From contig NZ_CP107799.1 of the NCBI RefSeq assembly GCF_041431135.1, positions 9,564,501 through 9,628,500 on the forward strand: DNA of 64,000 bases, in the 5' to 3' direction. Below, in pieces: positions 8,667-16,608 of this stretch (its first letter is position 1; every line of letters begins with the position of its first letter). This DNA comes from Streptomyces sp. NBC_00554. Its GTDB lineage: Bacteria > Actinomycetota > Actinomycetes > Streptomycetales > Streptomycetaceae. Position numbers and translations under genes: made by a program. The notes under the pieces are model-generated. The model ran no database searches and was not told the origin of the DNA. It was given only the letters and a program-made list of their open reading frames with translations.

Positions 8667-9541
8667 CCGGCCCTCCCGAGGACCTCATGGGTGGCGGCGA
8701 GGGATCTGTCACCGAGTCCGGCGGCCTGTGCCGCCCGGAGGTTCGCCAGGAATCCGGCGGTGATGTGCGCGGGGTGGCCGATCGCACGGGCGGTGTCAGT
8801 GATCAAGGCCATCGCCGCCTCGTAGGTGTGGATGGTGGCCTGATCGGTCTCGTAGGCACCGGACATGATCTGTCCCGCGCCCTCTGGGATCTCCGCGCGG
8901 AGCAGATCGAGAAACCGCAGGGCGTGGACGGCGAGCCGGTCCGCCGGAACCCCGTGGTGGGAGGCGTAGGCGCTCGCCTCGTAGAAGGCGCCGAGGGCGG
9001 TGCAGAAGAAGCTGCCCGTGGCGGCGGTGTCGATGACATTCGCCTCGTGGATGGCCGCCGAGGTATGGACCGTTCCCGAACCCATCGCGGCGAGTACGTC
9101 GCGGCACGTGTGCCAGGCGGCCTCGGGGCCGGAGACCAGGATGTCCGCCGTAGTGCCGACGTCCTTGGGGTACGCCAGAACCGCTCCGTCCAGGTAGGTC
9201 ATGCCCGTGGACGCGAAGCTCTTCTCCATGTCCGCCGCCGCGTCGGCGTCCCCGGTGGTGAGGTTGAGGAACACCGTCCCGGCGGCCGCGCACCCCGGGG
9301 CTATCGACCTCACGACCTCCCCGACCGCCCGGTAGTCGGACAGCACGGCGACCGTCACTTCTCCCCAGGCCACGGCCTCACTCGGCGTCCATACCGTCCG
9401 GGCACCCTGGTCCGCGAGTGCCACGCACTTGGCCGGGGTGCGGTTCCACACGGCCACGTCGTGTCCGGCATCGACGAAGGCTTTCGCCACCGCCGATCCC
9501 ATGAGGCCCATGCCGAGCACGCTCACCCGCGTCGCTCTCAC
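8663..9541 (-). CDS. Imine-reductase-like / beta-hydroxyacid-dehydrogenase superfamily protein
   Basis: The 292-residue protein has an N-terminal Rossmann motif VSVLGMGLMGSAVA followed by the NADPH-type NRTPAK. The later patterns YLDGAVLAYPKDVG, LVSGPEAAW and the helical tail GAYETDQATIHTYEAAM resemble imine reductases (IREDs) more than 3-hydroxyisobutyrate dehydrogenases, which usually have a conserved catalytic Lys in a GxxGxGxxxKxxxN motif; that motif is not seen here. The frame is open further upstream, but GTG at 9541 overlaps the TGA of the aldehyde dehydrogenase gene (GTGA) and gives the normal family length. It is coupled downstream to the MDR gene through ATGA. The expected role is NADPH-dependent imine reduction or amine oxidation; the substrate is unknown. 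Confidence 0.82.
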   Translation of the reverse strand: MRATRVSVLGMGLMGSAVAKAFVDAGHDVAVWNRTPAKCVALADQGARTVWTPSEAVAWGEVTVAVLSDYRAVGEVVRSIAPGCAAAGTVFLNLTTGDADAAADMEKSFASTGMTYLDGAVLAYPKDVGTTADILVSGPEAAWHTCRDVLAAMGSGTVHTSAAIHEANVIDTAATGSFFCTALGAFYEASAYASHHGVPADRLAVHALRFLDLLRAEIPEGAGQIMSGAYETDQATIHTYEAAMALITDTARAIGHPAHITAGFLANLRAAQAAGLGDRSLAATHEVLGRAG

Positions 9542-11046
9542 AGCGCGATCCAGGTCGTCTTCAGGGCGGTGAACTTCTCCAGCCCGTGCACGCTCTTGTC
9601 CGCGCCGTGGCCGGACAGCTTGCGCCCGCCGAACGGGACCGAGTAGTCGCCTTCCTCGAAGCAGTTGACCCAGACCAGACCGGCCTCGATGGCCCGCGAC
9701 ATCCGGTGGGCGCGGCTCAGATCGCCGGTCCACACCGACGAACCCAGGCCGTAGTCGGAGTTGTTGGCGATCGCGATGGCCTCGGCCTCGTCGGTGAAGG
9801 TGAGGACGGAGAGGACAGGACCGAAGATCTCGTGCTGGGCGAGCCGGTCGTCGGGCCGGACGTCGACGAACACCGCTGGTTCGACGTACCAGCCGGGCTG
9901 GTCGAGTGGCTGGTCGGAGCCGAGGACGAGCTTGGCGGAGGTCTCCGAGCCCTTGGTGATCTCGGCCAGCACCTCGTCACGGTGGCGCCTGCTCGCCAGC
10001 GGGCCGAACTGCGTGGCCGGGTCCAGGGGGTCGCCGATGCGGAGAGCTTTGAGGTGCTCGACCACACCCGCGACGACCTCGTCCCGTACGGACTCGTGGA
10101 CGATGAGCCGGGACCCTGCCGTACACATCTGACCGGAGTTGAAGGCGATCGCCCAGGCGGCCGTCCTGATCGCCTCGTCCATGTCGGGGGCGTCCGGGAA
10201 GATGATGTTCGGCGACTTGCCGCCCAGCTCCAGCCAGACCGGCTTGGCGTTGGACTCGCCCGCGTAGGTCAGGAGTTGCTTGCCCACGTCGGTGGAGCCG
10301 GTGAACGTCAGAGTGGCGATGTCCGGGTGCCGGCCGAGAGCGGCGCCGGTGACCGGGCCGCTGCCGGTGACGACCTGGAGCACTCCGGCCGGAACGCCCG
10401 CCTGGTGGGCGAGTTCCGCCGCGCGGAGCATCGACAGGGGCGACTGACTGGCCGGCTTCAGTACGACGCTGTTCCCGGCGATCAGGGCGGCGGGCACCTT
10501 GAACGTCGACAGGGTCATGGGGAAGTTCCACGGGGTGATGGCCGCGATCACCCCCAGGGGCTCCCGGGTTACCAGTGCCAGAGCGTTCTCCCGGCCGCGC
10601 GGAGACTCGTCCATGATCTTGTCGGCGAGTTCCCCGTACCAGCGGATGAGGCCGATGACGGTGCGCATCTCGACGGCCCAGGCGTCGGTGACCGGCTTGC
10701 CCATCTCCAGCGCTATGAGAAGCGCGAGCTCGTCGCGGTGCTCCTCCAGCAGGTCTGCCCAGCGGATCAACACCTCGCCCCGCTCACGCGGCTGGAGCCG
10801 TGACCAGCGGCCGCTGACGAAGGCCTGGTGCGCGCTCTTCACGACCGCGTCGATGTCGGCCTCGTCGGCGGCCGGAAGGTGCGCGACGACCTGGCCGTCA
10901 CGCGGCGCCGTGAGAGGAGTGGTCGCCCCGCTGCGGGCACCCGCCCAGTCGCCGTCCACCCACATTCCCTGGGGAATGCGTATGGACTGGAGCAGGGCGA
11001 GCCATTCGTCCTTCGTCGTGGGTGCGGGCTTGCGTGTGCTGCTCAT
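9538..11046 (-). CDS. NAD(P)-dependent aldehyde dehydrogenase
   Basis: This 502-residue enzyme has all key features of the aldehyde dehydrogenase superfamily: TPWNFPM, FTGSTDVGKQLL, the general-base region LELGGKSPNII and the catalytic cysteine in NSGQMCTAGSRL, plus EIFGPVL and PFGGRKLSGHG near the end. ATG at 11046 has AGAGGAAAG upstream. It sits between the gamma-glutamyl hydrolase gene (34-base gap) and the imine-reductase-like gene (GTGA overlap). In gamma-glutamylated amine pathways such an enzyme (PuuC type) oxidises the gamma-glutamyl-amino-aldehyde to the acid. That role here is inferred from the neighbouring ligase, alcohol dehydrogenase and hydrolase. Confidence 0.95.
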   Translation of the reverse strand: MSSTRKPAPTTKDEWLALLQSIRIPQGMWVDGDWAGARSGATTPLTAPRDGQVVAHLPAADEADIDAVVKSAHQAFVSGRWSRLQPRERGEVLIRWADLLEEHRDELALLIALEMGKPVTDAWAVEMRTVIGLIRWYGELADKIMDESPRGRENALALVTREPLGVIAAITPWNFPMTLSTFKVPAALIAGNSVVLKPASQSPLSMLRAAELAHQAGVPAGVLQVVTGSGPVTGAALGRHPDIATLTFTGSTDVGKQLLTYAGESNAKPVWLELGGKSPNIIFPDAPDMDEAIRTAAWAIAFNSGQMCTAGSRLIVHESVRDEVVAGVVEHLKALRIGDPLDPATQFGPLASRRHRDEVLAEITKGSETSAKLVLGSDQPLDQPGWYVEPAVFVDVRPDDRLAQHEIFGPVLSVLTFTDEAEAIAIANNSDYGLGSSVWTGDLSRAHRMSRAIEAGLVWVNCFEEGDYSVPFGGRKLSGHGADKSVHGLEKFTALKTTWIAL

Positions 11047-11080
11047 GGGTATCGCTTTCCTCTCAACGAGCTCACCGGGC

Positions 11081-11854
11081 TCAACGGGCCGTGGCCAGAC
11101 CGGCGTTGCGGTGTTTGTCGGATGCGGCTGCCGTCAGCCAGGCGAAGCCGGGGTCGGTGGTCTCCTGCCATTCGGGATGCCACTGAACGCCCAGGACGGG
11201 CCGACCCGGCAGCTCGATGGACTCCACGACACCGTCGGAGGCCCGCCCCGAGACGACCAGCCCGCTGCCAAGGGCGTCCACCGCCTGGTGGTGCCAGGAG
11301 TTGACCTGCGCGCTCTCGCCGTACACCGACGCGGCCAGCGAGCCGGGCGTGAACGTCACCAAGTGATCTGGTTCGCCGTCGGTCAGAGCCTCGTTCGGCA
11401 AGTAGTGCTCCACCGCGCTCGGCGGCAGGTCGGGCACGAGGCGGCCACCGAGCGCCACATTGAGCAGTTGGTGCCCCCGGCAGACCCCGAGCACCGGCAC
11501 GCCGCGGTCGATCGCGGCGCGGATCAGCGCCGCCTCGTACGCGTCGCGCTCGACGTCGTGGGCCATGGTGGCGTACCGCGGGTCGGCGTCGGCCGGCACC
11601 GTGCTGTCGTCCCCGCCCCACAGGCGAGGGTGGACGTCCTGGCCACCCGTGATGATCAGGCCGTCAAGACGCTCCACCGCTTCCGCGGTTCCCGCCTCGA
11701 ACGGCAGATGTACGGGGATGCCGCCGGCTTCGGCGACACAGCGCGCGTAGTCGGAGAAGAACGAGTCGAAGTGACGCCCGGCGAACCTCTTGTCCATGCC
11801 GTGGACCAGGCTCGCGCTCAGCCGGCGTCCGGTGATTCCCACCAGCGGTCGCAT
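11081..11854 (-). CDS. Gamma-glutamyl hydrolase, peptidase C26 family (PuuD-like)
   Basis: The 257-residue protein is a class I glutamine-amidotransferase-fold hydrolase. It has LIITGGQDVHP, the nucleophile elbow VLGVCRGHQLLNV (catalytic Cys) and the His-Glu part VLGVQWHPEWQ. PuuD-type members cleave gamma-glutamyl amides made by a glutamine-synthetase-like ligase. ATG at 11854 shares one base with the TGA of the alcohol dehydrogenase gene (TGATG), and GGGGAG lies upstream; the longer open frame before it belongs to the other gene. Its position after ligase and dehydrogenase supports release of glutamate from an oxidised gamma-glutamyl intermediate. Confidence 0.92.
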   Translation of the reverse strand: MRPLVGITGRRLSASLVHGMDKRFAGRHFDSFFSDYARCVAEAGGIPVHLPFEAGTAEAVERLDGLIITGGQDVHPRLWGGDDSTVPADADPRYATMAHDVERDAYEAALIRAAIDRGVPVLGVCRGHQLLNVALGGRLVPDLPPSAVEHYLPNEALTDGEPDHLVTFTPGSLAASVYGESAQVNSWHHQAVDALGSGLVVSGRASDGVVESIELPGRPVLGVQWHPEWQETTDPGFAWLTAAASDKHRNAGLATAR

Positions 11855-12960
11855 CAGATCTCCCCGATGTCGGCGACCACCCGGGTCGCGTTGCCCGAAC
11901 TCAACGACGCGAAGCCGCTGTTGATGTCGCGCAGGGTGACGCGCTCGGAGACCATCTCGTCGAGCAGCAGCCGTCCCTGCAGATAGAGGTCGACGTACCG
12001 GGGCACGTCCACCTTGAACTGGTTGGATCCCATGAAGGAGCCCTGCAGCCGCTTCTCCTGGAGATAGAGCTCCGAGCCCTTGATGGCGATGGGCACGGTG
12101 TCCGGCACCATGCCCACGACCGTGGCGAGGCCGCCGGGTCCGACCATGGAGAATGCCTGTCCCGCTGTGACACTGTTTCCTACGGCCTCGAAGCTGAAGT
12201 CGGCGCCGCCGCGGGTGAGTTCGCGCACCGCCTCGACCGGATCCACGTCCCGCCCGTTCACGGTGTGGGTCGCGCCGAACCGCTCTGCGGCCTTCAGCTT
12301 TTCCGGGACGATGTCCACGGCGATGACCTGAGCGGCGCCGGCGATCTTCGCGCCCTGGATCGCGGCCATGCCGATGCCACCGGTACCGATGACCACGACG
12401 CTGGTTCCCGGTTGGACCCGCGCACTGCGGAAGACCGCGCCGAGTCCGGTGGTCACCGCGCAGCCCAGAATGCTCGCGGTGGCCAGAGGCATGTCCTGGG
12501 GGATGGTCACGAGGGCGTTCTGGTGTACGACCATGGCCTGGGCGAAGGCCCCGATCCCCGCTGTCGGACGTACTGGCTGCCCTGCGGCGTTGAGCAGGCG
12601 TGGCCTGGGCCTGTCGTGCGAGAGTCCATTGCGGTTCTCGCACAACGTCAACTGGCCGTTGGTGCAGTACCGGCACCGTCCGCAGAACACGGACAGGCAG
12701 GTCACCACGTGGTCGCCCGTACGCAGCCCGATGACGTTGGAACCGGTGGCTTCCACGACCCCGGAGGCCTCGTGCCCCAGGAGGATCGGCGGCTCCGTCT
12801 CGAACGTCCCGTCGATCTCGTGCAGATCCGAGTGACACAGACCCGCGTTGACCACTCGGACCAGCACCTCATCGGGTCCGGGGGTGTCCAGCTGGAGCTT
12901 CTCGATCTCCAGCGCGCCGGGTGCGGTGTTGAGGACCGCCGCCTCGATCGTCGCCCCCAT
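11854..12960 (-). CDS. Zinc-dependent alcohol dehydrogenase
   Basis: The 368-residue medium-chain dehydrogenase carries catalytic-zinc ligands in NAGLCHSDLHEID, GHEASGVVE and GCAVTTGLGAV, the structural-zinc lobe CGRCRYCTNGQLTLC, and VVVIGTGGIGMAA for NAD binding. It resembles the class III alcohol dehydrogenase branch. ATG at 12960 overlaps the TGA of the glutamine-synthetase-like gene (TGATG) and its own stop overlaps the hydrolase start in the same way, so ligase, dehydrogenase and hydrolase are likely translated together. An alcohol oxidation step directly after gamma-glutamylation suggests an amino alcohol such as ethanolamine or an alkyl-substituted relative (inference). Confidence 0.93.
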   Translation of the reverse strand: MGATIEAAVLNTAPGALEIEKLQLDTPGPDEVLVRVVNAGLCHSDLHEIDGTFETEPPILLGHEASGVVEATGSNVIGLRTGDHVVTCLSVFCGRCRYCTNGQLTLCENRNGLSHDRPRPRLLNAAGQPVRPTAGIGAFAQAMVVHQNALVTIPQDMPLATASILGCAVTTGLGAVFRSARVQPGTSVVVIGTGGIGMAAIQGAKIAGAAQVIAVDIVPEKLKAAERFGATHTVNGRDVDPVEAVRELTRGGADFSFEAVGNSVTAGQAFSMVGPGGLATVVGMVPDTVPIAIKGSELYLQEKRLQGSFMGSNQFKVDVPRYVDLYLQGRLLLDEMVSERVTLRDINSGFASLSSGNATRVVADIGEI

Positions 12961-14315
12961 CACGGCAGCTCGAAATAGCGGTTGGACTCCCACTCGGTGA
13001 GACCCGTGTCGGGGTCGCCGCCCGTGGTGTGGAACTGCAGCCATTCCCACTGCCTCGTGCCGAGCCAGTAATCCACGAGTTCCTGACCCAGAACACCGGT
13101 CAGGAGCGTGTCGGCCCGCAGTGCCTCCGCGGCCTTGCTGATGGTGTTCGGGATCTTTGGCATCCCCGGCGGAAGGCACCAGGCCATGTCGTCGAACGGC
13201 TCGGGCGGATCGATCTTGCCGTCGAGCCCGGCCACTCCGCCGGCCAGTACCGCGGCCAGCACCAGATAGATGTTGGCGTCGGCGCCGGGCGTCCGGTACT
13301 CCAGGCGCGAGTACTTCGGGTGGCCCACGACGGCGCGTACCGCCGTGCTCTTGTTGGCCACGCCCCAGGCGACCGTCGTCGGCGGTCCTTCCAGTTCCTG
13401 CAGGCGGCGGTACGACGTGATCGCGGGGAGCGCGAACGAGGTCGCCGGAATCAGGGTGGCCATGACCCCGCCCAGGAAGTGGGTCATCACCTGCGACGGG
13501 CCGAACTCGTCGTAGAAGGCGTTCTCGCCGTCCCGCTCCAGCGAGACGTTGATGTGCGAGGCCTGCCCGTACTCGTCGCACCACTTCGCCATGAACGTCA
13601 CACAGCGGCCCTGCTCGAAGGCGACCTCCCGCATGACCTGACGGGTACGTGCCCAGTAGTCCGCGGCCGTCACCGGATCGGCCGGTGCGACGTTGAACTC
13701 GATCTGCCCCGAGGCGGCTTCGTCGCCCCAGGCCTCCCACGGGATACCCAGTTCCTCCAGCCGACGGGCGACCGCCAGCATGTAGTCCTCCCAGTCCTTG
13801 GACTTGGCGAGGTGGTAGGCCGAACCGGCGCTCCCGCCCAGCGGAGTGAGGCCGCGATAGCCCTTGTTCCGGGCTTCCTGGATCGACTCCTCGAAGACGG
13901 TGGCCTCGATCTCGACGGCGACCTTCGCCTCGTATCCGCGTTCGGCGAGCAGCTTGGTCATCCGCTGCAACGCGTTGCGCGGACATGCCGACACCGGATT
14001 GCCGTCCGGGTCCCAGAATCCGCCGATGACTGACGCCCGCCCGGGTGACCATTCGACGAGCGTCGACAGGTCGGCGTGCAGGAAGATGTCGGCGAGGTCG
14101 CCCCGCCAGGAAGGCATGGCGAACCCGAACTGCGGGGCGTTGCCCAGATCGAGCCCGAACGCCACGTCGGCGAAGGCGAATCCGGACTTGAGCCCGGACG
14201 TGAACTTCCGTGGCGAGACGTTCTTGCCGATGAACGAGCCTTCGAGGTTCGTCCCTTCGATCCGGACGCTGTCGATGCGGTGTTCCGCGAGCCAGGCGTC
14301 GATGTTCTCAGGCAT
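12960..14315 (-). CDS. Glutamine-synthetase-like gamma-glutamyl-amine ligase
   Basis: The 451-residue protein belongs to the glutamine synthetase catalytic fold. Visible elements are VEIEATVFEES and SGQIEFNV (metal-binding glutamates), ASHINVSL, TVAWGVANKSTAVRAV and the RLEYRTPGADANIYL active-site strand. It lacks features of the housekeeping GlnA such as its adenylylation loop, and resembles GlnA3/GlnA4/PuuA-type enzymes that attach glutamate to polyamines, ethanolamine or alkylamines. ATG at 14315 follows AAGGTGAGG, and the gene overlaps the preceding small gene by 8 bases. With the downstream dehydrogenases and hydrolase it forms a gamma-glutamylation pathway; ammonia assimilation is unlikely. 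Confidence 0.92.
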   Translation of the reverse strand: MPENIDAWLAEHRIDSVRIEGTNLEGSFIGKNVSPRKFTSGLKSGFAFADVAFGLDLGNAPQFGFAMPSWRGDLADIFLHADLSTLVEWSPGRASVIGGFWDPDGNPVSACPRNALQRMTKLLAERGYEAKVAVEIEATVFEESIQEARNKGYRGLTPLGGSAGSAYHLAKSKDWEDYMLAVARRLEELGIPWEAWGDEAASGQIEFNVAPADPVTAADYWARTRQVMREVAFEQGRCVTFMAKWCDEYGQASHINVSLERDGENAFYDEFGPSQVMTHFLGGVMATLIPATSFALPAITSYRRLQELEGPPTTVAWGVANKSTAVRAVVGHPKYSRLEYRTPGADANIYLVLAAVLAGGVAGLDGKIDPPEPFDDMAWCLPPGMPKIPNTISKAAEALRADTLLTGVLGQELVDYWLGTRQWEWLQFHTTGGDPDTGLTEWESNRYFELP

Positions 14316-14928
14316 GGAACCTCACCTTCAGCGAAGCGCCCGCCATGACGGACAGTTGGGTCATGGTGCCGCGAACGGCCAGTGAGCCCGTGTAGACCTC
14401 GTCGAGGAACACGTCGGTCCCCGACAGCACGCGGGACAGCTTCTCGGCCTCGCCGCTCAGGACGTATCGCGGCAGACCGCCGCCGAGGACCAACTCCTCC
14501 TCCTCACATACGACGACTAGTTCCCGTGGCATTCCGGGGTCCCGGGAGGTCATCTCCCAGAACCGCGAAGCCGCGTCCCGCCAGTGCGGCAGCGGCGGTT
14601 GGAGGAGTCGGAGAACTGTGGTCACAAGCGGCGCGTCGGGCTCTGCTCCGTCGACCGACTCGACGGCGAAGCGGTCGGTCAGGTCGACGGTGAGCACGAC
14701 GTGCGGATCGGATGCGATGCCATGACCAACCCCGACCTGGATTTCTCCGAACCGGATGGTGACCGCCTGCGGGTCGTCCTTCGACTTGACGACGACCGTC
14801 TCCCGGAGGGACGCGATCAGGCGAAGTGACTCCGGGTCACGCGTGCCGGCCCGAAGGGTGCGGCCGACCGTCAGCACGAGCGGGGTCGGATCGTCCTCGA
14901 GTACCACCGAAACAGCGGGGTCGGTCAT
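14308..14928 (-). CDS. Small protein with possible SCP2-like sterol/lipid-carrier fold
   Basis: The 206-residue protein has no catalytic motif I recognise. Its C-terminus, LAVRGTMTQLSVMAGASLKVRF, and the middle DPHVVLTVDLTDRFAVESVDG resemble SCP2-type lipid carrier domains, in which beta strands alternate with acidic turns; this is only a suggestion. ATG at 14928 is chosen because GGAGAG lies just upstream, although the frame is open to 15027. The gene sits between the PhyH dioxygenase and the glutamine-synthetase-like ligase and overlaps the latter by 8 bases, so it probably supports the same pathway, for example by binding a hydrophobic amine. Confidence 0.7.
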   Translation of the reverse strand: MTDPAVSVVLEDDPTPLVLTVGRTLRAGTRDPESLRLIASLRETVVVKSKDDPQAVTIRFGEIQVGVGHGIASDPHVVLTVDLTDRFAVESVDGAEPDAPLVTTVLRLLQPPLPHWRDAASRFWEMTSRDPGMPRELVVVCEEEELVLGGGLPRYVLSGEAEKLSRVLSGTDVFLDEVYTGSLAVRGTMTQLSVMAGASLKVRFHA

Positions 14929-14981
14929 GGCCGACTCTCCAATCGTGTCGATCTCTTGGTGCAAGTTGCAGACGAGGGGAG

Positions 14982-15848
14982 TCAGAACTTGAGGTACTCG
15001 GCGAGCTCGGTGTAGTCGACCTGCCACAGGCCGGGGGAGCCGGTGGGGTACTGGGAGCGGAAGCCGATGAGGCGCTGCACGTGCTCGGGCAGCGACCGGG
15101 CGAGCTCGCGGTCGACGATGAAGGGGTAGGCCTCTTCGGGGGTGAGGAATCCGGGCTGCAGGGCGAAGGCGACACCACGCCGGTAACAGTCCGCGGTGCG
15201 GTTGGCTCCGCCGCCGTGGGCGACCTTGCCGTTGATGAACAGGACGTCACCGGCCTGCATTTCGGCCGGGATGGTCATCTCGGGGGTGCCGCGGTCCTCG
15301 TAATCGGGCCAGTGGTTGCTGCCCGGGATGACGCGGGTGGCGCCGTTCTCGTCGGTGAAGTCGGTCAGCGCGATCAGGAAGTTGATCATGACCATGGGGC
15401 CGGCCGGGCCCATTCCGACGAACGGGTAGTTGTTCTCCAGGTCCCGGTGGAGCGGCTGCGCCTTGTTCCCGGGGCCGATCTCGATGACCTGGGCGGTCGT
15501 CATCCAGTACGAGCCGGACTCCTCGTTGAAGATGGCGTCGGAGAGGGGCTTGACCAGCTCGTGGTCGATGATCTCCTCGCGGAACGTCTTGCTCAGGGTG
15601 ACGAGGTTGGTCAGCCGCTTGGTGTTCGTTCCGTGGAAGTCGGCGATGCCTTCCATCTCGTTCGTCGTGCCGGGGCTCAGTGCCTGCATCGCGGGCTCGA
15701 CCTCGGCGTTGAACCGGCTGACCTGGTCGGGGGTGAGGAACTGCTTGATGATCACGCCGCCGTCGTCAGCCACGATCGCGAGGATTTCCTCGATCGGGGT
15801 GCTGTTCGGCACCGATCGCAGTGTGACGTTCGTGGTGGTAGCACTCAT
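14982..15848 (-). CDS. PhyH-family Fe(II)/2-oxoglutarate dioxygenase
   Basis: The 288-residue protein matches the phytanoyl-CoA dioxygenase family. It has the iron-binding HxD motif in PLHRDLENN, the distal histidine in VAHGGGANRT and the RRGVAFALQPG strand expected to hold 2-oxoglutarate. Such enzymes hydroxylate unactivated carbons or remove N- or O-alkyl groups. ATG at 15848 follows AAAGGGA. It is the first gene of the minus-strand operon, so it probably performs the entry oxidation, turning an alkylamine or N-alkyl compound into an amino alcohol or primary amine for the ligase two genes on (inference from gene order). Confidence 0.9.
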   Translation of the reverse strand: MSATTTNVTLRSVPNSTPIEEILAIVADDGGVIIKQFLTPDQVSRFNAEVEPAMQALSPGTTNEMEGIADFHGTNTKRLTNLVTLSKTFREEIIDHELVKPLSDAIFNEESGSYWMTTAQVIEIGPGNKAQPLHRDLENNYPFVGMGPAGPMVMINFLIALTDFTDENGATRVIPGSNHWPDYEDRGTPEMTIPAEMQAGDVLFINGKVAHGGGANRTADCYRRGVAFALQPGFLTPEEAYPFIVDRELARSLPEHVQRLIGFRSQYPTGSPGLWQVDYTELAEYLKF

Positions 15849-16608
15849 CGCTGATCATCCCTTTTCGCACCGAGGTGGGTGTGTGTTCGACGGGTGTGAC
15901 ATGGGGGTGCGGGCCCCGGCCGACCAGGCATCGCCGCTCTGTCGCGACGGAGCCGGCAGCCTGCGCCGACGGCTTCTGATCAAATGACCAGATCGTATGA
16001 CCAGAATGATTCACGGCCCTGGACGTGTCAATGGCCCGCTGCGATTCGCCGAAGGTGGCCCGTACAGGAGATGAAGTCCGCGGGTCCGGGTGGAGGTTTC
16101 GGGTGCGTTGCGAATGCCTCACTGCCTGCGGGAAGGCCACGTCAGTGGGCTCTGGTGAACACCGCGCAGGGGCTGCTACGCGCCGTCCGTCATCCACGGG
16201 TCTCACTCGACGCACCGGACGGACCGCCTCGGACGGGGCGCAGTTGTCACGCGGGGACGGCGTGGTCCGGCAGCGAAACTGCTCGGTGATCTCGTTCTGA
16301 GGCTGTGCGGTGAGCTCGATGGGGAGGACGGTCGTCCGGGGCGCCCTGCGCCAGTGCTCCGCCGTGATCAATCGCTGGAGCAGATCACGCAGTTGCCGGG
16401 CGGTGACGGTGGCGGTGTCGTCACCGGGCGCCGGGCGGAGCGCATCCAGGGGCGCGGTCCATGAACTGCGGACGGCCTGCATGCGGGACACGTCCGCCGG
16501 TATTCGCTCGGCCGTTCTGGACCGCACGCCGCAGTTGGTCCAACTGGTTCAGTGAGAGGGTCTCGTGCCGGAGCTGCCCGCCTGCCGCGCGCAGGCGAGC
16601 AGCCCGCT
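15849..16608 (-). other. 760-bp stretch without a confident gene; possible decayed coding remnant
   Basis: No frame here gives a recognisable protein. On the minus strand, about 16,420-16,600 reads LRHETLSLNQLDQLRRAVQ in one frame, and a different frame from 16,527 reads RIPADVSRMQAVRSSWTAP followed by ARQLRDLLQRLITAEHWRR. These look protein-like but are out of frame with each other, as if an unknown gene had decayed through a frameshift. The bases next to 15,848 hold the promoter region of the amine operon. Confidence 0.35.
15984..16005. promoter_or_regulatory. Two direct ATGACCAGA repeats before the amine operon
   Basis: ATGACCAGA occurs at 15984-15992 and again at 15997-16005, a 13-base repeat distance. 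They lie about 135 bases upstream of the PhyH start. The flanking TCTGATCA adds partial dyad symmetry with the first copy. The arrangement resembles a tandem operator for a GntR- or MarR-type regulator, but no regulator gene is adjacent. Confidence 0.45.

Noticed and set aside
9538..11046. Using this aldehyde dehydrogenase as the missing hydroxymuconic semialdehyde dehydrogenase of the ring-cleavage pathway.
   Set aside because: It is 15 kb away and overlaps genes of the amine operon; its context explains it better there.
12960..14315. Housekeeping glutamine synthetase for ammonia assimilation.
   Set aside because: Overlapping amine-pathway genes and the non-GlnA motif pattern argue for a gamma-glutamyl-amine ligase.
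15766..16527. A 253-codon minus-strand frame overlapping the PhyH gene start.
   Set aside because: Most of it runs through the operator region and the PhyH 5' end in another frame; only part looks protein-like and it is reported as a possible remnant.
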